Shown: positions 55,652 to 63,040 of the stretch, one piece after another | Numbering within the stretch: position 1 is the stretch's first letter | Layout of the letters: every line of letters begins with the position of its first letter | NCBI GenBank assembly: GCA_910576865.1 | Contig: CAJTKE010000004.1 | Span: forward strand, 62,001 to 126,000 | DNA: 64,000 bases | Direction: 5' to 3' | Source of the DNA: an uncultured Oscillibacter sp. | Lineage (GTDB): Bacteria > Bacillota > Clostridia > Oscillospirales > Oscillospiraceae | Translations under genes and position numbers: made by a program | The notes under the pieces: generated by a model | Told to the model about the DNA's origin: nothing | What the model saw: the letters and a program-made list of their open reading frames with translations, nothing else | Databases searched by the model: none

Positions 55652-57040
55652 ATGTATAACGACGAAAAGAATCTGTACCATTACACCTACCGCAGGGACG
55701 GCGCGGAGCCCACCTTTGGGGAGAGCCTCCACACCCCCGGCGGACAGCCCGGGTCCCAGGGACCCGAATTGGAGGGGAAGCCCGTGAAGAAAAACCGACT
55801 GGGCCTGAAGATCACCGCTCTGGCTCTGAGCTGCGCGCTGCTGGGCGGCGCGGCGGGGGGCGGCGCCGTGTGGGCCGCGGGCCGCCTCGGCGGGGGAGGA
55901 AACGAGAGCGAGATCAGCGTCTCCAACCGCCCCGTCACCCAGGTGGCCCTCCGGGATGTGGACGGGAAAACGGCCCTGAGCGACGCGGAGGTTTACGCCG
56001 CCAACGTGAACAGCGTGGTGTCCATCCGGACCTCCGCCACCGCCGGGTACAACTTCTTCGGCCAGCCGGTACAGTCCGCCTCCGCCGGGTCCGGCTTCGT
56101 GCTGAGCAAGGACGGGTATATCCTCACCAACTACCACGTGGTGAAAAACGCGGAAACGGTGACCGTCACCCTGTACAGCGGGGACGAGTTCGAGGCCCGG
56201 TATATCGGAGGCGAGGAGGACTATGACATCGCCGTCATCAAGGTGGAGGCGGAGGACCTCCAGCCCGTCACCCTGGGGGACAGCGCCACGCTGAACGTGG
56301 GGGACCACGTGCTGGCCATCGGCAACCCCCTGGGAGAGCTGACCTTCTCCATGTCGGGCGGCATGGTCTCCTGCGTGGACCGGGCCATCAACGTGGACGG
56401 GACGCCCTTCAACATGATCCAGACGGACACCTCCATCAACCCCGGAAACTCCGGCGGGCCCCTGTTCAACCAGTACGGCGAGGTGGTGGGCATCGTCTCC
56501 GCCAAATACTCCCAGTCCTCCGGCGGCACCACGGTGGAGGGCCTGGGCTTCGCGATTCCCATGAACGACGTCTTCTCCATGGTGAAGGACATCATGACCA
56601 ACGGCTATGTGACTAACCGGGCGTGGCTGGGCATCACCCCCCAGACCATGAACGAGAGCTGGGCGGCCCAGTTCAGCTATGACCAGAAGACCGGCGTCTT
56701 CGTCTGCTCCGTGGAGGCGGGCAGCGCGGCGGAAAAGGCGGGGCTGAAAATGGGCGACGTGATCGTCAAGGTGGACGACACGGAGATCAAAACGGTGGAG
56801 GACCTGAATCTGGCGAAAAAGAAGTACAGCGCCGGGGACGCCGCCAAGCTGGAGGTCTACCGCCCCGACGGGAACGTGACTCTGGACCTGACCTGGGACG
56901 CGGCCCCCAGGGACGAGCAGGCCCAGCAGCAGGATCAGCCCGCCCGGCAGGCCCCCGACGGCGGAAACGGCGGCTATGACAACCGGGACGGCGGCTATTA
57001 CAGCGATCCCTTCGACATGTTCCGCTACTTCTTCGGCTGA
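55652..57040 (+). CDS. HtrA/DegP-like serine protease with PDZ domain
   Basis: 462 residues. Cytoplasmic N-terminus (1-about 50), one membrane helix (about 52-75), then trypsin-like domain: His in ILTNYHVVK, Asp in DYDIAVIKVE, Ser in INPGNSGGPL. PDZ domain about 335-425 (GVFVCSVEAGSAAEKAGLKM, GDVIVKVDDTEI). The C-terminal tail is Gln/Gly/Asp/Tyr-rich and low-complexity. HtrA family members refold or degrade misfolded exported proteins. AAGGAGGAAA precedes the ATG. In many Firmicutes it is under a two-component system; none is adjacent. Confidence 0.95.
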   Translation: MYNDEKNLYHYTYRRDGAEPTFGESLHTPGGQPGSQGPELEGKPVKKNRLGLKITALALSCALLGGAAGGGAVWAAGRLGGGGNESEISVSNRPVTQVALRDVDGKTALSDAEVYAANVNSVVSIRTSATAGYNFFGQPVQSASAGSGFVLSKDGYILTNYHVVKNAETVTVTLYSGDEFEARYIGGEEDYDIAVIKVEAEDLQPVTLGDSATLNVGDHVLAIGNPLGELTFSMSGGMVSCVDRAINVDGTPFNMIQTDTSINPGNSGGPLFNQYGEVVGIVSAKYSQSSGGTTVEGLGFAIPMNDVFSMVKDIMTNGYVTNRAWLGITPQTMNESWAAQFSYDQKTGVFVCSVEAGSAAEKAGLKMGDVIVKVDDTEIKTVEDLNLAKKKYSAGDAAKLEVYRPDGNVTLDLTWDAAPRDEQAQQQDQPARQAPDGGNGGYDNRDGGYYSDPFDMFRYFFG

Positions 57041-57246
57041 GCGCCGGAGGCATGACGGTATATTCTTCCCGGCGTCTGGCGGCGGCTTCGCGGCAAAAGC
57101 TGCGGCAAGGCGAAAAAGCCGCCGATGCGGCAGACGGCAGGGAAGTGTATGATAGATGCAGGGGCGGGGCTTCCCGCCGGGATGGTGAAAGCCATATAAA
57201 GCCAAAGCGAGGGAGGGCCGGATGTCCGGCCCTCCCGTGACGTTTA
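57041..57246. other. Non-coding gap after htrA
   Basis: Holds a strong hairpin GGGAGGGCCGGA TG TCCGGCCCTCCC (about 57211-57236) that probably terminates the htrA transcript. A 62-codon open frame beginning 57052 crosses this hairpin and looks spurious. Nothing else seen. Confidence 0.6.
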
Positions 57247-57585
57247 CTCGTCCTGACGGGCGGGGGAGTCAACAGCCATGATGATGGCTGGTTCATTGCA
57301 CCCCCCGTTTTCTCTCTTCCACCGTGCACGGCGCATTCGTCTCCGGCCTAAGAGCCGCCGCTTTGCGGCGGTTGGCCTCCGACACGCGTCTGCGGACGCA
57401 GTCTCTTTTCGCAAAAGAGGGGCCCCCGCCGCGCCCCGCGCGGTGGGGAGAGGAGGAAGGAACGGAGCAGAGCGGAGACCTCGCCGTCAGGCGGGGGCGG
57501 AGCGGGCGGAGTTTCTTCCGACGACATGGGGGGTGCATTGGACCAGCCCTCAAAGGGCTGCTGACTCCCCCGCCCGAAGGGCGAG
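57247..57585. mobile_element. MITE-like element with about 60-bp terminal inverted repeats
   Basis: Left end 57247-57306 and right end 57528-57585 are imperfect inverted repeats: both begin CTCG and contain GGGCGGGGGAGTCA, CAGCC-loop-GGCTGG and ATGCACCCCCC-like ends; about 40 of the inner 49 positions match by eye. The loops inside the CAGCC/GGCTG mini-hairpins differ, while the stems agree. The 220-bp interior has hairpins and a copy of the GC-rich repeat. No transposase frame. A target duplication was not clear. Confidence 0.65.
57419..57533 (+). repeat. GC-rich structured repeat, copy C
   Basis: GGGGCCCCCGCCGCG hairpin closing with CGCGGTGGGGAGAGGA, then GGAACGGAGC, a second hairpin, GGCGGAGTTTCTTCCGACGAC and a run of six G. 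The same order as copies A (33446-33564) and B (34198-34310). Confidence 0.65.
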
Positions 57586-57619
57586 CACCAACCCCGCCCC
57601 GGCAGAGGAGGAAGGCCAT

Positions 57620-58270
57620 TCATTTCCGCTTCTTCCGCTCCGGCATCCAGAGCAGCTCCTCAAAGCTCTTGATATACACGTCGCAGTAGCCCCGCATCTC
57701 CGCCTCATCCTGGCTGAAGAGACTGTCGTGGACTCCCACCACCCGCATCTTCGCCGCCCGGGCCCCCTTGCAGGCGGCGAGGCTGTCGTCGAAGACGGTG
57801 CAGTCCTCCGGCCGGACCCCGGCGGCGCCGGCGGCGGCCAGCCAGATCTCCGGCCCGCTCTTCTGGAGGCCCAGCTCATGGGCGAAGGTGATCCGCTCGA
57901 AATACTTCTCCAGCCCCAGGGCCTCCAGGGCCGTGTGGCAGTGCTCCGGCACGCTGGAGGTCACCACGGCCATCCGCCGCCCCTCCGCCCTGCACTGCTT
58001 CAGATAGGCCCGGACGCCGGGCTTCACCGGCACGTGGGCGTAGGAGTCCGCCGCCAGCTCCATCCACTCGGCCACGATGGCCTCGCAGGACTCGGGGAGC
58101 TTGCAGAACTCTTTGGTGAACACCGCCGCCAGGGGCAGGGGGACGTGGGCCACGCCCTCGTAATAGGCGTGGGTGTACTTCATCCCCCGGCGGGCCAGGA
58201 ACTCCCGGTCCACCTTCTTCCACACGCCGTTGGAGTCCGTCAGCACGCCGTCCATATCGAAGAAAAACAT
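57620..58270 (-). CDS. HAD-family phosphatase (beta-phosphoglucomutase-like)
   Basis: 216 residues. HAD motif I FFDMDGVLTD (nucleophile Asp5, Asp7), motif II VVTSSVPEHC, Lys motif LGLQKSGPEIW and motif IV TVFDDSLAACKGARAA. An alpha-helical C1 cap lies between motifs I and II, the form of sugar-phosphate phosphatases and phosphoglucomutases. It starts 4 nt after the stop of the DNA glycosylase gene (58274), so the two are co-transcribed. Substrate not predictable. Confidence 0.9.
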   Translation of the reverse strand: MFFFDMDGVLTDSNGVWKKVDREFLARRGMKYTHAYYEGVAHVPLPLAAVFTKEFCKLPESCEAIVAEWMELAADSYAHVPVKPGVRAYLKQCRAEGRRMAVVTSSVPEHCHTALEALGLEKYFERITFAHELGLQKSGPEIWLAAAGAAGVRPEDCTVFDDSLAACKGARAAKMRVVGVHDSLFSQDEAEMRGYCDVYIKSFEELLWMPERKKRK

Positions 58271-58273
58271 GGC

Positions 58274-58894
58274 TCAATCCTCCTTTGCCAGCCGGAAGCG
58301 CCAGGGAAAGTCCCGGGCCTCCTCCGCGTAGTCCACCCCGATCCGGGGACCGGCGATGATGTGTTCTTTCCCGGAAACGGGGAAGGGGGCCAGCCCGATA
58401 TCCTCCGGGCCGTCGCAGAGGAAAAGCGTGTCCCCCGTCAGGTCCAGCCCGTTCTCCGCCCGGGTCAGGGCCAGGGCCCGGCAGACCTTGCCGGGGCCGT
58501 TGAGAAAGTTCTTTTTTCGGTAAGCCGTCAGGGGCTTGTCCCCGTACCGGAGGCGGGCCATGGTCTCCGTTCCCGCCACGGGCTCCAGGGCTCGGAGGAG
58601 CACGGCGGCGGGCTCCCCCTCCGGCTCGGTGACGAAGTTCAGGCAGTGGTACATGCCGTAGATGAGGTAAATATAGGCCGTCCCCGGCGGGGCGAAAAGG
58701 GTTTCCGTCCGGGCGGTCCGGCGGTAGCCGTAGGCGTGGCAGGCCTTGTCACAGCGGCCCACATAGGCCTCGGTCTCAACGACGCGCCCCGCCAGCGTTT
58801 CGCCCTCCAGGCGGCGGACCAGGACCTTGCCCAGCAGGGCCCTGGCGGCATCCAGGGTGTCCCGGGCGTAGAATTCACGACAAAGCCTTGCCAT
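58274..58894 (-). CDS. DNA-3-methyladenine glycosylase (AAG/MPG family)
   Basis: 206 residues. LARALLGKVLVRR and GRVVETEAYVGRCDKACHAY (catalytic Glu in ETEAY) then GTAYIYLIYGMYHCLNFV and GPRIGVDYAEEARDFPWRF match the mammalian-type AAG fold also found in bacteria. It removes alkylated and deaminated purines. GAGGTGAG precedes the ATG. First gene of a two-gene operon with the HAD gene. Confidence 0.95.
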   Translation of the reverse strand: MARLCREFYARDTLDAARALLGKVLVRRLEGETLAGRVVETEAYVGRCDKACHAYGYRRTARTETLFAPPGTAYIYLIYGMYHCLNFVTEPEGEPAAVLLRALEPVAGTETMARLRYGDKPLTAYRKKNFLNGPGKVCRALALTRAENGLDLTGDTLFLCDGPEDIGLAPFPVSGKEHIIAGPRIGVDYAEEARDFPWRFRLAKED

Positions 58895-58953
58895 TTTCTC
58901 ACCTCGGTGCTACAATACAGACTTGCGCGGCTCCGGGCCGCGTAACAAACTCA

Positions 58954-58982
58954 AGTATATCACAGAAGAGAACATGGAGCAA
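58954..58982 (-). promoter_or_regulatory. Promoter of the glycosylase-HAD operon
   Basis: Minus strand TTGCTC (58977-58982), 17-bp spacer, TATACT (58954-58959). The leader contains a hairpin CGCGGC TCCG GGCCGCG (about 58926-58942). Confidence 0.68.
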
Positions 58983-58987
58983 GGAAA

Positions 58988-59929
58988 ATGAAAGTCAACC
59001 GAGTTCGTCAAAACGTCCTGCCCCTGGTCACGGCCATGATCTGGGGCACCGCCTTCGTGGCCCAGAGCGTGGCCGCGGAATACATGGGCCCCTTCACCTT
59101 CAACACCGCCCGGGCGGTCATCGCCTTCTTCTTTCTGCTGGGCCTCTGCGGCCTGCGGGCCCTCTGGCGGCGGGGCAGGGGGGAGGTTCCCGTTTCCTAT
59201 GGGTCCCGCCGGGACCTGATCATAGGGAGCCTGTGCTGCGGCGGGGCGCTGTCGGTGGCCAGCTTCTTCCAGCAGAAGGGCCTGGAGACCACCACCCCCG
59301 GCAAGGCGGGCTTCATCACGGCGCTGTACATCGTCCTGGTGCCCCTGGCGGGGCTGGCCCTGGGGAAGAAGGTCCCCCGGGCATTGTGGCTGGGGGTGCT
59401 TCTTGCGGTGGGGGGGCTGTACTGCCTCTGCGTCACCGAGGAGCTCACCGTCACCGGCGGGGACCTGTACGTGCTGGTGTGCGCCTTCTGCTTCACCGCC
59501 CAGATTCTGGCGGTGGACCACTTCACCAACAAGGTGGACGGCGTGGCGTTGTCCTGCGCCCAGTTTCTGGTCATGACCGCCGTCTCCGCCGCCGGGGCCC
59601 TCATGGAGGCCCCGCCGCCCCTGGAGCTGCTGCCCGAATATCTGGGGCCGGTGCTGTATGTGGGCGTGTTCTCCAGCGGCGTGGCCTACACCCTTCAGAT
59701 TCTGGCTCAGAAGGACTCCAACCCGGCGGTGGTGTCCCTGCTGATGAGCATGGAATCCCTCTTCGCCGCCATCGCCGGGGCCGTCATCCTGGGAACCCGG
59801 ATGACGGGCCGGGAGTACTTGGGCTGCGCGCTGATGCTGGCGGCGGTGGTGCTGGCCCAGCTCCCCTGCCCCCTGGGGCGGAAAGAGACCCGGGCCGGGG
59901 AGGCATTTGGCGATGGACAAAAGGTTTGA
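58988..59929 (+). CDS. EamA/DMT-superfamily transporter
   Basis: 313 residues with ten membrane helices in two EamA repeats; MIWGTAFVAQSVAAEYMGP and FTFNTARAVIAFFFLLGLCG open the first, and SGVAYTLQILAQKDSNPAVV with the SLLMSMESLFAAIAG end block the second. Such transporters export or import metabolites, often amino acids; substrate unknown. AAGGAAA is the RBS. The gene is divergent to the glycosylase operon and followed by tagA-like. Confidence 0.92.
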   Translation: MKVNRVRQNVLPLVTAMIWGTAFVAQSVAAEYMGPFTFNTARAVIAFFFLLGLCGLRALWRRGRGEVPVSYGSRRDLIIGSLCCGGALSVASFFQQKGLETTTPGKAGFITALYIVLVPLAGLALGKKVPRALWLGVLLAVGGLYCLCVTEELTVTGGDLYVLVCAFCFTAQILAVDHFTNKVDGVALSCAQFLVMTAVSAAGALMEAPPPLELLPEYLGPVLYVGVFSSGVAYTLQILAQKDSNPAVVSLLMSMESLFAAIAGAVILGTRMTGREYLGCALMLAAVVLAQLPCPLGRKETRAGEAFGDGQKV

Positions 59930-59942
59930 CCTATGCTATAAT
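59914..59942 (+). promoter_or_regulatory. Promoter of the tagA-tmk operon
   Basis: TGGACA (59914-59919), 17-bp spacer ending ATGC, TATAAT (59937-59942); also an extended -10. It overlaps the stop end of the EamA gene. Confidence 0.75.
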
Positions 59943-59999
59943 GCCAGTAAAATGGTAATGATATGCTCAGAGAGCGGTTTTTGTAAATGAGGTGAGCGC

Positions 60000-60719
60000 G
60001 TGCGGATCAATGTGCTTGGCGTCGGCTTTGACAACCTGACCATGGACGAGGCGGTGGACCGGGGGATGGAGCTGCTCCGCAGTCCCGGGGCCCACCGCGT
60101 GGCGACGCCCAACCCGGAGATCGTGGAGCTCTGCCGGGAGAATCTGGCCGCCCGGCAGGCGGTGAACGGCGCGGACCTGGTGCTCCCCGACGGCATCGGC
60201 GTCGTCAAGGGGGCCAAGATGCTGGGCACGCCGCTGAAATCCAGGGTCCCCGGCATCGAGTTCGCCGCCGGGCTCATGGAGCGCATGGCGGCGGAGGGCC
60301 TGTCCCTCTATCTCCTGGGGGCCAAGCCCGGCGTGGCGGAGACCGCGGGGGAGAAGCTGGCGGAGAAGTACCCCGGCCTGAAAATCGCCGGGACCCACGA
60401 CGGCTATTTCCAGGAGGACGGCCCCGTGGTGGAGGCCATCCGGGCCAGCGGCGCGGACTGCGTCTTCGTCTGCCTGGGGGCCCCGAAGCAGGAGCTCTGG
60501 ATGGCCAGGCACGGTGAGGCCACCGGGGCCCGGCTGCTCTGCGGCCTGGGGGGAAGCCTGGATGTCTTCGCCGGGGTGGTGGAGCGGGCCCCGAAGTTCT
60601 GGTCCGACCACGGCCTGGAGTGGTTTTACCGCCTGTGCAGGGACCCCCGCCGGGCGGGGCGTATGATGAAGCTGCCCCTGTTCCTGATCCACGTGCAGAA
60701 GGAGAAGCGGCGGAAATGA
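60000..60719 (+). CDS. WecG/TagA/CpsF-family glycosyltransferase
   Basis: 239 residues, GTG start at 60000 behind GAGGTGA. Contains PNPEIVELCRENLAARQAVN, DLVLPDGIGVVKGAKMLGTP, YLLGAKPGVAE and the C-terminal VFVCLGAPKQELWM and GLGGSLDVFAGVVERAP, diagnostic of the GT26 family. TagA adds ManNAc to GlcNAc-lipid in wall teichoic acid linkage; CpsF/WecG act in related polymers. Its stop overlaps the ATG of tmk (ATGA). The acceptor polymer here is unknown. Confidence 0.94.
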   Translation: MRINVLGVGFDNLTMDEAVDRGMELLRSPGAHRVATPNPEIVELCRENLAARQAVNGADLVLPDGIGVVKGAKMLGTPLKSRVPGIEFAAGLMERMAAEGLSLYLLGAKPGVAETAGEKLAEKYPGLKIAGTHDGYFQEDGPVVEAIRASGADCVFVCLGAPKQELWMARHGEATGARLLCGLGGSLDVFAGVVERAPKFWSDHGLEWFYRLCRDPRRAGRMMKLPLFLIHVQKEKRRK

Positions 60720-61387
60720 GGGGAAAGCTGATTGTTCTGGAGGGTACCGACGGCTCCGGCAAGGCCACCCAGGCGGGGCTTCTGCGCCGGGGTCTGGAGG
60801 CCCGGGGCCTGTCCTGCCGGGAGATTGATTTCCCCCGGTACGGCAATCCCTTCGCCGAGCCCGCCAACCTGTACCTCCACGGGGCCCTGGGAGGGGCTCC
60901 CGGGGACGTGAACGCCTGCGCCGCCTCCATCATGTTCGCCGTGGACCGTTTCGCCTCCTACAAGGAGGACTGGGGCGGGTTTTACGAGTCCGGCGGCGTG
61001 GTGGTGGCCAACCGCTACACCACGTCCAACGCCGTCCATCAGGCCTCCAAGCTGCCCCCGGAGGAGCGGCGGGGCTTTCTGGACTGGCTCTTCGATCTGG
61101 AGTACCGCCGCTTGGGTCTGCCCGAGCCGGATCTGGTGCTGTACCTGGACATGCCCACCGAGGCGGCGAACCGGCTCATGCGCCGCCGGGAGGCGGAGAC
61201 GCGCACCAAGGCCGACATCCACGAGCGGGACGGGGACTATCTCCGCCGCTGCCGGGAGTGCGCCGGGGAGATCGCCCGGGCCCAGGGCTGGACGGTGGTG
61301 GACTGCGCTGCCGGGGGTCTGCCCCGGACGCCGGAGGACATCCACCGGGAGGCGCTGGACATCGTTCTGAACTGCCTGTCCCGCTGA
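60716..61387 (+). CDS. tmk: Thymidylate kinase
   Basis: 223 residues. P-loop LEGTDGSGKATQAG at about residues 7-20, DxRF-like VDRFASYKED, VVVANRYTTSNAVHQ and LYLDMP lid region RRREAET. It phosphorylates dTMP to dTDP. The Ala in GSGKATQ (usually Ser/Thr) and the somewhat divergent middle suggest a second-type thymidylate kinase found in some Clostridia, so a broader deoxynucleoside monophosphate kinase role cannot be excluded. ATGA overlap with the preceding tagA-like gene. Confidence 0.88.
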   Translation: MRGKLIVLEGTDGSGKATQAGLLRRGLEARGLSCREIDFPRYGNPFAEPANLYLHGALGGAPGDVNACAASIMFAVDRFASYKEDWGGFYESGGVVVANRYTTSNAVHQASKLPPEERRGFLDWLFDLEYRRLGLPEPDLVLYLDMPTEAANRLMRRREAETRTKADIHERDGDYLRRCRECAGEIARAQGWTVVDCAAGGLPRTPEDIHREALDIVLNCLSR

Positions 61388-61399
61388 CGGGCGGCGAAA

Positions 61400-61421
61400 G
61401 CGGGACGCCGGAGCGTCCCGC
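61400..61421. terminator. GC hairpin between tmk and the Cys/Gly-rich gene
   Basis: GCGGGACGC CGGA GCGTCCCGC between convergent genes; no T-run. Confidence 0.55.
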
Positions 61422-61434
61422 CTGGCCGGAGGAT

Positions 61435-61698
61435 TCAGCAGCAAGAGTCGTTGCAGCCGCAGTTGCAGTTGCAGCCGCAGTTGCAGTTGCAGCCGTTGTT
61501 GCAGCCACAGCCGCAGCTGCACCCGCCGTTGCAGCCGCATCCGCCGGAGCAGCCTCCGCAGCCGCAGCCGCCGCCCCAGTTGTTTCCGCCCCAATTGTTT
61601 CCGCCCCAGCTGTTTCCGCCGCACCCGCAGCAGCAGAACAGGATGATGATCAGGACGATCCACAGGCAGCCGTTGTCGTTTCCATTGTTAAAGCACAT
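61435..61698 (-). CDS. Small membrane protein with Cys/Gly/Asn-rich tail
   Basis: 87 residues. A short polar head, one membrane helix (CLWIVLIIILF, about 11-21), then a tail of CCCGCGG, three GGNNWGG-type units and a Cys-x-Cys ladder of N, G and C. I count 24 Cys. The helix followed by Gly-rich tail recalls YjcZ-type sporulation proteins, and CATAGAATA upstream (about 61766-61774 on the minus strand) resembles a SigE/SigK -10, but no matching -35 is clear. GAAAGGTG precedes the ATG. Possibly a cross-linked spore-surface protein (inference). Confidence 0.75.
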   Translation of the reverse strand: MCFNNGNDNGCLWIVLIIILFCCCGCGGNSWGGNNWGGNNWGGGCGCGGCSGGCGCNGGCSCGCGCNNGCNCNCGCNCNCGCNDSCC

Positions 61699-61769
61699 AC
61701 TCAGTCACCTTTCTTTGGCCCCGGGGCCGCGGACCGCGGCGTCAGGACCTTGGATTTGAGATATTCTAT

Positions 61770-61791
61770 GCTCCCGGTTCCCGCCGGGAGC
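61770..61791. other. Hairpin in the divergent region between the Cys-rich gene and mltG
   Basis: GCTCCCGG TTCCCG CCGGGAGC. It would lie at or near the 5' end of either transcript; function unknown. Confidence 0.4.
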
Positions 61792-61867
61792 CTGACCCCC
61801 TGAAAATTCGCCCTGTCCTTTTTTTCAGGGCTTTTCCGGGGGCGCCTTGGGCGAGGAGGTTTTCAAC

Positions 61868-63040
61868 ATGGCTGAATTCAACAACCGCGACACCGCCAGC
61901 TGGGACGCCGGGCAGGTCCGGCGGGAGGAGCGCGCTCCCGCCCGTCCCCCCCAGCGCAAGCGCCGCCGGAGGCGGCGGCGGATGCACCCGCTTCTGTTCC
62001 TCCTGCTGCACCTGACCTTCGTGGCCCTGGCCTCGGCGCTGCTGGGCTGCGCGGGCTGGCTGCTGTTCAGCGACTTCTGCTCCTTCAACCGCTCCGGCAC
62101 GTCGCCGGTGGAGATGATCGTGGAGGTCTCCTCCGAGGACACCGTGGACACAGTGGCGGACAAGCTGGAGGCGGCGGGGCTCATCGAGTACCCCTGGTTC
62201 TTCAAGCTCTACGCCAACATCACCCACGCGGAGGAAAAAATCGGCATGGGGAGCCACGCCCTGAACACGGACATGGACTACCATGCCCTGGTGCTGGGGA
62301 TGCGGAGCTCCGCCGGGAACATGACGGCGGAGACCGTCCAGGTCACCATCCCCGAGGGCTACACCGTGGCCCAGACCATCGCCGTCCTGGCGAAAAACGG
62401 GGTCAACACCGAGGCGGCCCTGACGGAGGCGGCCCAGACCGCCGACTTCGACTATGACTTCATCGACAACGAATCCGAGGACATCAGCCGCCTGGAGGGC
62501 TTCCTCTTCCCGGACACCTATCAGTTCTACGTGAACGAAAAGCCGCAAAACGCCCTGAACCGCCTGATCAAAAACTTCAACAGCAAGATCGACGACGAGC
62601 TGCTGGCCGCCTGGCAGGAAAAGGGCTATGACCTGAGGGAAATCGTCACCGTGGCCTCCCTCATCGAGCGGGAGACCGACGGAACGGACCAGGCCAACAT
62701 CGCCTCCGTCATCTACAACCGGCTGGACGGCCCCGGGGACAAGGCGGGAACCAACGGCCTGCTCCAGATCGACGCCTCCCTGCTCTACGGCCTGCCGGGC
62801 CACGAGGGGGCCATCACCCAGACGGACCTGGAGACGGACACGCCCTACAACCTCTATCTCCACAAGGGCCTGCCTCCCACGCCCATCGCCAACCCCGGCC
62901 TTGCCGCCATCAACGCGGCGCTGGAGCCGGCGGAAACCGGCTACTACTTCTACGCCCTGGGCAAGGACAACCGGCACCACTACTTCTCCACCCTGAGCGA
63001 GCACACCGCCTTTGTCCAGAGTGACCAGTATGGCGGATAA
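61868..63040 (+). CDS. mltG: Endolytic murein transglycosylase MltG (YceG-like)
   Basis: 390 residues. Basic cytoplasmic N-terminus (RKRRRRRRR at about 37-45), one membrane helix (about 48-70), a LysM-like region (about 75-150) and the YceG catalytic domain with LEGFLFPDTYQF, IVTVASLIERET (catalytic Glu) and the closing PPTPIANPGLAAINAAL. It cuts nascent glycan strands and sets chain length. The ATG at 61868 has GAGGAGG 9 nt upstream. mltG followed by a peptidase U32 gene matches the yrrL-yrrN/O order of Bacillus. Confidence 0.95.
   Translation: MAEFNNRDTASWDAGQVRREERAPARPPQRKRRRRRRRMHPLLFLLLHLTFVALASALLGCAGWLLFSDFCSFNRSGTSPVEMIVEVSSEDTVDTVADKLEAAGLIEYPWFFKLYANITHAEEKIGMGSHALNTDMDYHALVLGMRSSAGNMTAETVQVTIPEGYTVAQTIAVLAKNGVNTEAALTEAAQTADFDYDFIDNESEDISRLEGFLFPDTYQFYVNEKPQNALNRLIKNFNSKIDDELLAAWQEKGYDLREIVTVASLIERETDGTDQANIASVIYNRLDGPGDKAGTNGLLQIDASLLYGLPGHEGAITQTDLETDTPYNLYLHKGLPPTPIANPGLAAINAALEPAETGYYFYALGKDNRHHYFSTLSEHTAFVQSDQYGG

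Noticed and set aside
57052..57240. A 62-codon frame just after htrA with a GGAGG-like site.
   Set aside because: It runs through the htrA terminator hairpin, is Arg/Ala/Gly-rich and has no recognisable feature.
57324..57689. A 121-codon frame inside the terminal-inverted-repeat element.
   Set aside because: It is read through hairpins and the repeat copy and extends into the HAD gene; the Arg/Gly/Pro-rich product is typical of GC-rich repeats, not of a protein.
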